NCBI RefSeq assembly: GCF_023343835.1
Contig: NC_064437.1
Location: forward strand, 18,161,501 to 18,225,500
DNA length: 64,000 nucleotides
DNA from: Lagopus muta
Taxonomy: Eukaryota; Chordata; Aves; Galliformes; Phasianidae
Direction: 5' to 3'
Shown: in pieces, positions 49,390-60,200 of the stretch
Layout: every line of letters begins with the position of its first letter
Position numbering within the stretch: the stretch's first letter is position 1
Notes under the pieces: model-generated
The model's database searches: none
The model's input: the letters and a program-made list of their open reading frames with translations, nothing else
Told to the model about the DNA's origin: nothing
Made by a program: the position numbers and the translations under genes

Positions 49390-52300
49390 ATGGATTGTGG
49401 AAAGCATAGCTTAAAAACGGATTGTTTCAAACTTCAGAAGTGGTGAACTTAAACTTTAATTCATTTTAAACTGAAGGATAAATTGTTGGATACTCAAAGT
49501 ATCCAGTCAACACCAATTAACAATCAAAATCGGTAATAATAACTTGTGTTTACTATCATGTTGACCATCTAATGAAATCATTTTGTATTCTGTTTTTGTT
49601 GCTTCTTGCAAATACAAATATGCTTACTTAAAGTGTTTTGTCTGTTTTCTCAGAGCTGTCTGGCATGTTCTTCCAGTGTGTGTTAAGCTATATCAAAATA
49701 TTGTAATTAAGTTGCTTTACCTGCGTGTACATAATTTAAGGTGCTGTTTTAACCCCTTGGAGCAAGTTAGTTGTGCTTTGTTCTCTGGCAGATTTTGTGA
49801 AGCATTAGTTACTTCAAGATGCAGATGGGAGCAGGCTACAATGTGCAGAACGTGTGTAACTGTTTGGGTGACTAACAGAAATTGGAGCGAGTAGGTGCTT
49901 TTGTCCCTGTGACAATTAGTACTTGTCATTTCTACCTGCACTTTATGTGAGTACTGTCACCGGTGCTTTGTCTCCTAGTTCTGAGAAGTTACCTGGCTTT
50001 GAGATGAAACTTACAGAGCTGAAAGTAGCATATAGATATCCTAATTCAGAAGATGGTCTGCCCTGCTTTAGAAACAGTTGTGTAATGTTATGTTTGAGGT
50101 GATTCTGACCAAGCTTGCTTCACGGTATCAGAGATGGTATAAAGATGGCCTTGCTTTCATACTCTGTACTAAATTTATGCCACATTATCTTCATTCAGAT
50201 TAATAATTCAGTTGTGATATTTCTGTAGGAGTCATAATCTCAGCATGCAGGTGTTAGGCCATGTAGTAAGAATAGCATTCTCTTCTCAGCTGTATGATGT
50301 AAACATTTACAAATGTACCCAAAATAGAGTATGTTTGTTCCAGCTCTGCATCAAAACTCTGGATCTGTTGTAATGCCTTACTTCTTACATTGTTTCTTCA
50401 ATTTCCCCTAGTCAGGGGAACTTGAGGGATTCTGCTGCCCACTCTTTGTGCTTCCTTAGTGAGCAAAACTATTCCATTCTGAGGATCTCCATTCTTGACC
50501 TGGCACACCATAGAGGAATGCCTCTGTTTTGTGGCTAAGCTATGTCAGGGTGAATAAAAGGACTTTCTGCATGGATAGATTAAGATTTTCGAAAGTGCAT
50601 AAGGGTGTTGTGTTGGGGAAAAATGCTTTGGAAATCTGTCTTGTGGGGATTTCTTGTCTCTTTTCAGGATGGGTGATGGTCACACACTCATCTGTTGCAA
50701 TTGTGAGTCGTCCTGTGGTGCCAGCACTGTGAGAGTGCTATCTTCTGCTGGTATCAGAGGCTGCTGACACAGGCTTTGGGAATAGCCATACTGCATTTTT
50801 CTGCAAGACAGCATTGTTTCCTTTTCCTCAATTAACAGTTACCAGGATTAATGCTGGAGATTATTTCATTGATAAGTTTTTTTTTAATTTTCAGGCTCTT
50901 TACTTTGTATTTCTTTTTAAATGATCTCTTCATAAAGTACTCTGAAATTCCCAGTGTTGTTCCCCATGCCGGTGGGATGAGTAGGTGCTGACAGCCATCA
51001 GCACAGTCTGCAAATTGTGTAATTTGTGAAGGATCATATCAGTACCTTTTCTTGGGACTGATTAGTCTGTCAGATGTGCACGCACAGCTTTGTTGGGTTT
51101 CATTGTCATAAAATGATCAGTTTGACTTGCATCAGATTGTTGTGTGATTTGGGTTAAGACACTGAAACTGAATGTATGGAGATTCCTCGGGGTTATCCTA
51201 TCACCACTGCCCTGCGAAACAGCCAGGATTCTGGAGTGCCCACCACACTGAGTTCCTGTAGTTTCACAAGAACACTGCTTATCACAGGCAGCCAGTGGGT
51301 ATGTAAAACAAGACTTTTTGTTCATCAAAGAAACTGAAGTATAATAGAGTATGTATTCATTATGTTGTCCCATCTCCTTTTCTCTGATTGTGGACATTCT
51401 CAGTTTTCAAAGGCGTTATATACCCTGGATTTCTTCTATATATTTTGTGGAAGTGCAAGTTTCCTTCACGTTGGATCTGGCAGATGGAAGGTATTGAGAC
51501 AAGAATTCTTGCTCTGTTGATTGGGATGAAGTATAATCCTGGCATAAATCTCCTCAATGAACATCTATCAGTGTGCTTTTGTTAGAGTTGGTTGGAACAG
51601 CTGGAATTTACCTGTTTGTGTGATTCAGTCCATGCAAGGAGGCTAAAATCTGTGCAGCTGAACCTCATGAATCTGCATGAATTGAGGTTTTACACGGCCC
51701 TCAGAGCAAAATCAGCTGCTTTGGCTGCTTTTGCCTGGAAAGGAGAAAGTGCTATTTCAGCATCCTTACTGCTACGTGTCAACATGGCTACAGATGTGTG
51801 TGATCATCTAATTTTAACAGTGCTTTTTGTAATACAGATGCTCAGCTGTTCGGAGTCAAACTGAAATTGCCGAGCCATTTCACACAACCTCTGACAAATA
51901 ATTTGTTGGACATCACTTCTTTGGGCTGCAGCCTTCTCAGCTGCTTTACCAATAACTCAAACATGAAAGCTTGTACATCTGGCTGTTGAAACCCTGAGTC
52001 ACTCTGTCCTTTAATTAAAGCGTGTTCCTTTATTATGTCCCTCTTGCTTAAAATTATGAGAGAAAAATTTCATAGAGGAGAGTGCCTAACAAATGTGCTT
52101 TTATTTAATATTTTCTATAGATTAGCTAAGTAAAGGGGAAAGCTTTGCAGTATCTAGGGTATGTCAGGCAGTTGCAGGGGATGCATATGTCAACCTCGAG
52201 CATGATTTATCTTGCATGCCTTTTCTGACAGTTGTAATTTAACGGCTGTACTTTTTCCTCCAGGCTCTCAGGAGGCTGAACATCTTTTCAAGTTTCTAGC

Positions 52301-52879
52301 TTGGTGGTGGAGAGTCGACGTCTGTTTGCCAGTGTAATTTATTGAGTCATTCTAGGAGAGGCGTGGAGCAACTGAAGCATGAGGATTCACATAAATGTGA
52401 GAAGAGGGGGACTCTTCCCAGGGCAGCACTGCCCTTGTCTCTTTCAGAGGAGAGCTGCTGCCCTGTAATGACTGCTGCTGCTCACTGAGATGTGTGGGGC
52501 CGTGGACTAAGAGACTGATACGTTGTGCTCTGATCCATTGTGCTATTATTTTGCATTTCAATTTGGAGTTAAAAAGAACAAAGTAAGAAAGGAGGAGGAA
52601 CATTTCTGCACTAAAAGCAATTTAAGGTAACCAAGAATCACGTACACTGAGGTGGGTGCTTTTGGAGGAGTTAAAAAACTCATTTCTTTCTCAGTCTTTA
52701 TATAATGGCACTGCTACTGTTGTTTAAAAAAAAAAAAATTGAAACTTATTTCTCTTTACAAAACCCATTTGAATTCTCTGAACATTCAGAGATGTTTTGT
52801 GTTGGTTTTTTTTTATGTTGGAAACCCAATAAATAGTGGTGTTCAAGGTGGCAAGGGGCATAAAATGATCCCTCACCCA

Positions 52880-53650
52880 GGGGCGAGTGCTGGCATCAGT
52901 CGGTGCAGAGCCCCGTTCTGTGTGGCTGTGCCACTGCAGCCAGGTTCCCCAGGGCGCAAAGGGCGCCGGTGCCACCTTCACGCTTGCCGGGCTCTGCGTG
53001 TCCCCATTTTAGCCTCGAACTCGGCCAGGTGGGAAGACTGAGAAAGCACCATCAGCGCTTTCCTTAGATGTTGTTCAAGCGTCCGTCAGGCGCCGGGCCG
53101 GGGCACGAGGCGCGTCCTCTGGGCCGCCGCTCCATGCTGAGCCACTCCGGCTGCGGAGCTGGGCAGACGGCAGTATGGGGCAGGGCGGGAGCGGGACCGC
53201 GACGCCGCCTCCCCGGGCAGCGAGGGCAGACGTCCCGCGGGACGGAACGGGCTGGGACTGAGCGGCGGCTCCGCCGGTCCCGCCTCCTTTGGGCCCGCCT
53301 CGTCGGCCCCTCTCTCGCCCGCAGCCGCGGGCTCTATAAAGGCGTGCAGGTCCCGCGGGCGGAGAGCTCGTACACGGGGAGGGGTTAAAGAAGAAGGGTG
53401 GGGAGCCTCCGCCGCAGGAACATTAAAACTGCCGAGCCCCGGCCGGCCGCTGGAGTCGCTGGACGGCACTCACGATGCGGAGGCTGCATGCGGGCGGTGC
53501 GGCGCGGCTGAGCGAGGTACGGCTCGGGGCGGCGGAGCGGGAAGGGGGGCTTCGGGCGGCCGCGCTGCGGGGCTGCGGCGAGCGGCAGCCGGGAGCGGGG
53601 CGGCAGCCGAGCGCGGAGCTGTGCCGCCGGACTCGCCCCTCCGGCTTTGC
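52880..53650. promoter_or_regulatory. S1PR1: S1PR1 CpG island and promoter
   Basis: A strongly CpG-rich block with a TATA box, TATAAA, at 53335-53340, so transcription should start near 53365. Upstream lie GC-rich motifs and a perfect 14-bp palindrome, CGTCCCGCGGGACG, at 53231-53244; its core TCCCGCGGG recurs at 53351-53359 just past the TATA box. Promoter function is inferred from position and composition. Confidence 0.75.
53365..53516 (+). other. S1PR1: S1PR1 non-coding exon 1 (predicted)
   Basis: It runs from about 25 bp after the TATA box to a donor at GCGAG|GTACGG (GT at 53517). S1PR1 genes have a short untranslated first exon, and this fits. It contains an ATG at 53475 that, after splicing to 54485, opens an 18-codon upstream reading frame ending at TGA 54497-54499, before the receptor start. 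A second ATG at 53487 closes inside the exon. The exact transcription start is inferred. Confidence 0.6.
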
Positions 53651-54484
53651 TCCTCATAGGCTGTAATTTGATGGCTCTGAACGCTCTTCTCCTGCCTGAT
53701 TTCGCACCTTAAATTCCTTCTAAATGTCTACTAGAAAGTGCCCGTACGTAAAAGGAGTGCCCTCTACATCTGCATTCCTTAATCGTATTCGTTTTCAAAG
53801 CGTACGATGCTAACTATTTGCAACACAAAGTTCTTTTTTTCCTTTCCTTTGTGTCAGACCCACAGAACAGGTTGCTGTGCGGGCTATTTACTTGTTTCAA
53901 CTTCTCCCAGCTCCCTAACGCATGCCCCTACTGCTCGGCCGGGGCACCTCTCCTGTTTACAGCTCTGGATGCTCTCTTGCACATGGCTGAATTACCTTCA
54001 GCACAGTAAATTGCTTCCCGGCCCCTCCCGAAACGTGTTCAGACTTTCAGAACAGAGGCGAATCGAGCTCTCCTGTCGAGTAATTTCTTTGCAGGCTTCT
54101 GTGCGTCTGCAGTTAAAGCAAGTCAAGCCCATTTCCCTTTCTAAATCTCTGTTGTGTGTGCGCTGTTTCCTGCTGAAGAGTAAGTTAGGCTGGACCCTGC
54201 TGCTGAACAGCTTTCAGGTCTTTCACGCTGGAAGAAGTCCAGCAGTGCGGTCTCTGCTGACTCCAGCTTTACCTGCGCAGGTAAAGTTGTCTTACTGGCT
54301 TTAGCTATTTAGTATGCCTAACTATCTTTTAAGCATATCGTAACAGATGAATAAAACTGCCTTTTCTGTGATTGCACTTGTGATTCTGACAAACAATCAA
54401 ATCAGCAGATCATCTTGGAACTTTTCTAGTTTGTTACCTGCTTTTTTGCCACCCCCTAACACGGGCTTTGCCTCTTGTTCTCAG
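53517..54484 (+). other. S1PR1: S1PR1 intron
   Basis: A 968-bp intron. Its 5' third is CpG-rich and the rest is mixed. It ends in a pyrimidine tract and TTCTCAG at 54484. No repeat was recognised. Confidence 0.65.
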
Positions 54485-54564
54485 GACTGCTGCTTGTGAG
54501 CGTGTGCAGGAGCGCTGGGAGCTGCGGGGCCACCACGGGTTTGTGCTGCGTGTCTGTTGGCACC

Positions 54565-55704
54565 ATGAGCTCCGGCACCACCGCCCCAGTGAGGGTGGTC
54601 AGCAGCCTCGCCAACACCGACGTCAACTATGTCATCAAAGAGCACTATAATTACACGGGAAAGCTAAATGAGAATGCGGACAGTGGAATAAAAGTGACGT
54701 CGGTGGTTTTTATCATCATTTGCTGCTTTATAATCTTAGAGAACATTTTTGTCTTGCTCACCATCTGGAAAACCAAGAAATTTCACAGACCGATGTACTA
54801 TTTCATTGGGAACCTGGCTCTTTCAGACTTGCTGGCTGGCGTGGCTTACACCGCCAACCTCCTGCTCTCCGGACACAAAACTTACAGCCTCACTCCTTCC
54901 CAGTGGTTCGTAAGGGAGGGCAGCATGTTTGTCGCCTTGTCAGCTTCTGTGTTCAGCTTGTTGGCCATCGCCATTGAGAGATACATCACCATGCTGAAAA
55001 TGAAGCTCCACAACGGCAGCAACAGCTTCCGCTCTTTCCTTCTGATCAGTGCCTGCTGGGTTATCTCTGTGATACTCGGAGGACTCCCGATCATGGGCTG
55101 GAACTGCATCAGCCTCTTGTCAAACTGCTCCACAGTGCTGCCGCTCTACCACAAGCACTATATTCTCTTTTGCACCACAGTTTTCACAGGCCTGTTGCTA
55201 TCTATTGTTGTCCTCTATTGCAGGATCTACTCCATGGTGAGGACTAGGAGCCGTAGGCTGACATTTCGAAAAAACATTACCAAAGCTACCAGGAGCTCAG
55301 AAAAGTCACTAGCCTTGCTCAAGACAGTGATCATAGTCCTGAGTGCCTTCATTGCTTGCTGGGCTCCCTTGTTCATCCTGCTTTTACTGGATGTGGGCTG
55401 TAGAGTGAAGACTTGCCCGATCCTGTATAAAGCAGAGTATTTCTTAGTGCTGGCTGTGCTCAATTCAGCCACGAACCCTATCATCTACACCTTAACTAAC
55501 AAAGAAATGCGAAGGGCTTTCATCAAGATCCTGTGCTGCTGCAAATGTCCCCCCACAGACTCGGGGACTAAATTCAAGAGGCCAATCATCGGAGGGATGG
55601 AGTTCAGCCGGAGTAAGTCCGACAATTCCTCCCACCCACAGAAGGAGGAAGGCGACCGTCCTGAAACCATCATGTCTTCAGGCAACGTTACCTCATCTTC
55701 TTAA
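54565..55704 (+). CDS. S1PR1: Sphingosine-1-phosphate receptor 1
   Basis: Plasma-membrane class A GPCR for sphingosine-1-phosphate, Gi-coupled, controlling endothelial barrier, vessel maturation and lymphocyte egress in vertebrates. The whole frame is in one exon, 379 residues (human about 382). Visible features are an N-glycosylation site at Asn29 (NYT), seven hydrophobic segments near 44-68, 79-103, 118-139, 157-177, 197-222, 252-275 and 291-310, and the ligand headgroup pair Arg117-Glu118 (REGSMF). It also has ERY at 138-140 in place of DRY, as in this lipid-receptor family, NPIIY at 304-308 and Thr233 in RRLTF, the known Akt site. Cys324-326 and Cys328 are likely palmitoylated, and a serine-rich tail follows. 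The ATG at 54565 sits in CACCATGA. The frame is open upstream to 54475, but the family start and the splice acceptor at 54484 favour 54565. Confidence 0.98.
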   Translation: MSSGTTAPVRVVSSLANTDVNYVIKEHYNYTGKLNENADSGIKVTSVVFIIICCFIILENIFVLLTIWKTKKFHRPMYYFIGNLALSDLLAGVAYTANLLLSGHKTYSLTPSQWFVREGSMFVALSASVFSLLAIAIERYITMLKMKLHNGSNSFRSFLLISACWVISVILGGLPIMGWNCISLLSNCSTVLPLYHKHYILFCTTVFTGLLLSIVVLYCRIYSMVRTRSRRLTFRKNITKATRSSEKSLALLKTVIIVLSAFIACWAPLFILLLLDVGCRVKTCPILYKAEYFLVLAVLNSATNPIIYTLTNKEMRRAFIKILCCCKCPPTDSGTKFKRPIIGGMEFSRSKSDNSSHPQKEEGDRPETIMSSGNVTSSS

Positions 55705-57081
55705 GGAGTGACCGTGGAGGTGTTTAGAGCCTTCCTCTGAAACTGGGAGCCGAGGCACCTCCTGCTCGCTGCAGCAGTGCTGGGCTGAGGAGCGAGTAGC
55801 ATTAGTTCTAACGAGGCCAATGGTGCACTTGCGAGGCTGGAGTTCAAGAAATGGGACACGCTGTTCTGGCTTGAAAATCCATTTCCCCGGAGCATGTTTT
55901 GTCTTTGCACTGGGGCAGCTCAGGATTGTCAGGCGCATTCATATCCTGAGATCTCCTTAGTAACTCTGAAAGACTGATGCCTTGGGGAAGTGATGCCTGG
56001 TGTGTGCAAGAGAATGAGAGTCGGGGAAGAGGCAAAGGGAGAATGAATCTTTTTTTTTTCTTTTTTTTTGCCCTGTGAGAAGAATGTGAAGTTATTTTTC
56101 CTTTACTTGCAGCAAACCACTGACACAAAGCTCTTTCTGTACTGGGTTTAGTGATGGCTCGTATAGTTGGTCAGAAGTGTTTGTTTAACACATAACAAGG
56201 AAAGAGATCATGCAGGTATAATTTATACCACGGGCAGCCATAATTTGACATCATCTTCCAGAGCTTTTAGTTAAATAGTAAGGTTTTATTTGCAGAGTCC
56301 AAAGCTGTTGGAGTTTTATTTAGCAAGATCATAGCTGTGAATTTTTGTTGGTGGTCCATATTACATTTGAAGACCAAGAGCAGGCTCTGTAATTACACTC
56401 ACTTAAACAGTTCCATGACTGTATCAGATTTCATGGAATCACTCAGAGCAGCATTTGGCCCCATGCGTTGTTTGCCATGTTGTTATATAGCATTAAATAA
56501 ACTGCATTATTGTGACAAAATGCGAGGTGGAACTGAAAGTCACCTCTCATAAAGATGACAGAGAGTAAATCTAATAGAATAAAATACTGTTGACAGCAGC
56601 AGGATTTTTACTGAGGTAAAAAGAGCTAAAAACTGAAGGCAAAGGTTAGTGTCAGGTGACAAAGGCAAAAAGTAAAGATTGGTTTCATCGCCTGAAAAGA
56701 AAGCCTTGAGTTTCGGAAACGTAAGATTTCAGGTGAAATGACTATAGATAAATGCACTTCCATAACAAAATGCAACACGTTTTGGCACATTTTATTAATG
56801 TTCATAATTGCAGGAAATCTGTTTGTATTCTATCACTTCGTGGCTTCATGGGAGAAGTGCCTGTCATTAAAATGAATGTATTTGTTTTACAGTATCGTTT
56901 TGACTTCTCTGGTTTTCTAACCTGTGCTAATGGGGTTGAATGTGTACAATGTAAATAAGTTAATGAGATACAGGAGTCTTCGCACCTAGAGTATTACTGT
57001 AACAAAAGTGGTATATCTGGGATAGCTGAGAGCAACTGACTGATTTACAGTTACGGACAACTCCTAGAAGTGGTATTTTGT

Positions 57082-57106
57082 AAAAAAAAATAAAATAAAA
57101 TAAAAA
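57082..57106. repeat. A-rich (AAAAT)n stretch in S1PR1 3' UTR
   Basis: A nine-A run followed by three TAAAA-type units. It creates overlapping AATAAA hexamers, which could act as an internal polyadenylation site. Confidence 0.8.
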
Positions 57107-57241
57107 TTATTGCTTTTGTAGTAAAATTTCCAGTGCAATTAAATTGTTTTTTTTTTTTTTCCTGGTTTAAAAAATAGTATTTAATATGTTTCTGACTTCT
57201 GTTGTTCAATTTGCACATAGCTTTATTGACTTCTAAACATT

Positions 57242-57247
57242 AATAAA
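57242..57247 (+). terminator. S1PR1: Likely S1PR1 polyadenylation signal
   Basis: AATAAA in TTAATAAACTG, followed within 40-60 bp by a GT-rich element. It is the most distal good signal before the sequence loses 3' UTR character. Upstream signals may give shorter forms. Confidence 0.6.
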
Positions 57248-57265
57248 CTGATTTTTGTAAAGATT

Positions 57266-60200
57266 CTGTTATCACAGTACTGGTACTTTGGTACTGCTGT
57301 GGGGATTTGGCACTGGGTGTGGAAGTGTTGATGGAAGTTGTTGACAGAACTCATGGAAATGACTCCTTGGTTTCAGTACCATCTGGATTAAGCTATTTTT
57401 GTGGATGTCTTTCTGGTTGGTGGAGACCTAAGATGCATGCTGCCACTGGCAAGGTCATGTAAGATACAAAATGAATTCTATACTGTGATCTTTGATGGGT
57501 GTGCACTGTATCAATGAAATGCCATTAGAAGAATCCTTACAGTAGCATGCCTACGAATGTGTTTTGTTTTTTTTTTCCCAACTGCTAGTGGAATACAAGT
57601 AGAAAAAAAAAAAATAGGTGCCTGCCAATGTTGCCATGGCCACCTGGAGCAGAATAAGTGAAATTATTAGCTTAAATCACTTATACAATTCATAACCTTA
57701 ATTCTTAGCTTATTGCAATATCAGGAAATACATAAGAAGCAGACCAATTGGAGCTCCACCTGGTGCAGCAGTGCACACTGCGACCGTCTGCTTGAATACA
57801 TGATGCATGACTTCTTCCCAAGGCCTGACTTCCATTTCCTCTCTTGCTGCCATTCCCGCTCAGTCTTGCTTTTAAGTTTCACGGCACTTGTACAGGATGC
57901 AGTTGGAGTGCGAAGATAAAGCTCACCTTCTCATAGTGTATGTCATCACTGTGCAAGCTTTACTGTGGGAAACTGCAGCCTGCTCAGTAAGGAAGGCTTT
58001 GGGTCGCAACCTCACTTCCTGAAGGAAATTCCAAAAATGCCCTGAAGACAAAAGAGTGGAAACAGGCTGGAGTTTCTCTCCATCTGTCTGCTTGTACGGA
58101 AGGAATGATTTCATGTGTGCTCACTTCCTAGGCTTTTCATTAGTGACCTGAACAGAGCTGGAAAAAAATGTCAGATCTGTATTAGTGCACCAGATAAAGT
58201 CTTTCTTGTGCTAGGCCCGTGCTTGGGCAGTGACAGCTTACGCAGGGTGCTGACAGTTATGGAGAAAAGCACGGCCTGATCTCGGGGATAAAGCCGCATC
58301 TACACAGAGCGCCAGAAGTATAAAAATCAAAGAAGTCCAAGTAAAGCCCTCAACATGCTACCAGTAAGTAAAGGCACTGTGTGGGGATGTGGCTTCTGGT
58401 TTTCATTTGAACTCTCGTCTGGCTTGGTAAGAAGGTTTTTCTCCAACTGGGGCTCTTCTGCCTTAAGGGCATCCAGGTTACTTTTCCCCCTCCGGGTTGA
58501 CACCCTGTGGCGAGGGATGAGCAATGCTGCAGCACCGCTGTGTCACAGGCCATTGTGACTCCCACCACCATCCTCTGTGCACTGGTAGCTGATAGCCCAC
58601 AGGTGAGTCACTTCCATTCTCTTTTCCTTTGTTTTTGTGTCCTCTTATCTGTCGTGTCTAATAACACTGCAGGCCTTTGGGGGGAAATGACAGACATCCC
58701 ACGAAAGCGGCTGCGTGATGGCAGCCCTGTTTTGCTAGGGAGCTCAGAGTCTTACGTAATTCATGCAATAAAAGAAACACAAACGGCAGTGCGTGGCACT
58801 GAGCCATGGGAAGCGTTTCCTACACTCCTGATCAAGATGACTGAAATCCATTTCCTTCATAGTCAGGCCACGTCTATGCATGTAGAAAAAAACTCACGCA
58901 GAGAACAGTAACTGTAATTAAATCACAATAAGAGTTCGGGGAAAGAAAGGCCATTTGTAGCTCTTGACACTTCTTATAGGAGAAGGCTCCCTAGCTACAG
59001 ACACCTATCACGACAAATCAGCAGGCTAGGCCAGTTGTGCTGTGATCAGTTCTGAAACGTTCAATGCAGAAAGCACTGTTCCGGGCCCCAGAGTGCCTTG
59101 AGCAGGCACTGAAAGGGCAGTCAGCTTTGTCCTTTTGTTGGCCAAGTGACAAACTGGCAGAGGAAACTCTCTGAGAGCTGAAAATGTACATTATCCCAAA
59201 TGTCTCAGTGAAATAAAGTAGCCTGTGTTCTCAGGAGAAACCTTGCCCTTTGATTAATTTTCTTGTTCCTAGCCCTTCTTCCAGTGTAAGGAAAAGAACA
59301 GGGATGGAAAATGGTCGTTCTCTGCTACTTCTCATCTATGTATGCCTGTGTAGGACCTCCGTGTAGCTCTGCACTACAGAGCTGGCAGACAGGACCAAAA
59401 CTATGGGAAGTAAAAATGTAAGAAATACTCAAGCTAAGAGCAAGACAGGGATTGCCTAACTCTAAAATTCCCTGATTCCTAATTTGGCTTGGAAGATCTT
59501 AATACTGATGCATTTTGTTTTCAAAGGGTCAGATTGACAAAGCATCCAAAAACGTAGAACAAAGCTATGTAACCTACTCAGCTCTGAAGTGCTGGAAATT
59601 CCCACAAGAACAGGCTTGTTTATGGGGTTATGAATTTCCCCAGGAAAATATTTACTGTATTTAAATAGTTTTATTTCTTGGAAAATTAAATCCAACTCCA
59701 ACTGAACCTTCAAGGATTTCAGAAACAAAGCCCATCTAAATTCAGTTCCTGTAATGTGCTTTCACAAACTGTTCTAATCCCATATTTTCATTCACAGATG
59801 GAAAGAATTTCATTCTTGATGGTGTAACTTATTCTAATAGAACATTATTTCTTCTATGCAATTTGCAAGAATTGCATAGGGTCAAGATATTTCCCTTTAA
59901 TTACTACTCTGAGTAATAATTGTTACTTTATTCATGGGATTTTCTAAAATTCTGTTTCTATAATAATTACTAGTTATTAAATTCACCTTGCAAAGATGAG
60001 GTTGGTGTAAGAAACTGTGGTACAGCTAACTTGTTCTAGTACAAGCTTCATGTTGAAAAAAGAGGTGTCTAGAAAGAACTAAAACTCAAACATCTACAAT
60101 TAGTCAAGATATTAACAGAAAATATATTTTGAGGGAAAATTGGGCACGTGATCAGTGTAGTCTTAGACCATCCACTGAGGAGAATTTCCATGTCAAGGCT

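Larger units (their letters stand above)
43593..53230 (+). other. Reductase 3' UTR and intergenic region
   Basis: 9.6 kb between the reductase stop and the S1PR1 promoter. It holds the reductase 3' UTR (end not determinable), a solo LTR at 46396-46944, an orphan reductase-like exon at 49322-49389, and rising GC from about 52840 into the S1PR1 island. No other gene was seen. Confidence 0.75.
55705..57265 (+). other. S1PR1: S1PR1 3' UTR
   Basis: AT-rich sequence after the stop codon with several AATAAA signals: 56496-56501, 56578-56583, overlapping copies in the (AAAAT)n stretch at 57082-57106, and 57242-57247. The last is followed by GT-rich sequence (GGTACTTTGGTACTGCTGTG) and would give an mRNA of about 2.9 kb, in line with S1PR1 in other vertebrates. 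The choice of the distal site is inferred. Confidence 0.7.

Noticed and set aside
53068-53666. Long arginine- and alanine-rich frames on both strands in the S1PR1 island
   Set aside because: They are composition artefacts of the CpG island. The region is promoter and untranslated exon.
54475-54564. Upstream in-frame extension of the S1PR1 reading frame
   Set aside because: The extension crosses the predicted intron acceptor at 54484 and does not match the receptor family. The ATG at 54565 with CACC context is the family start.
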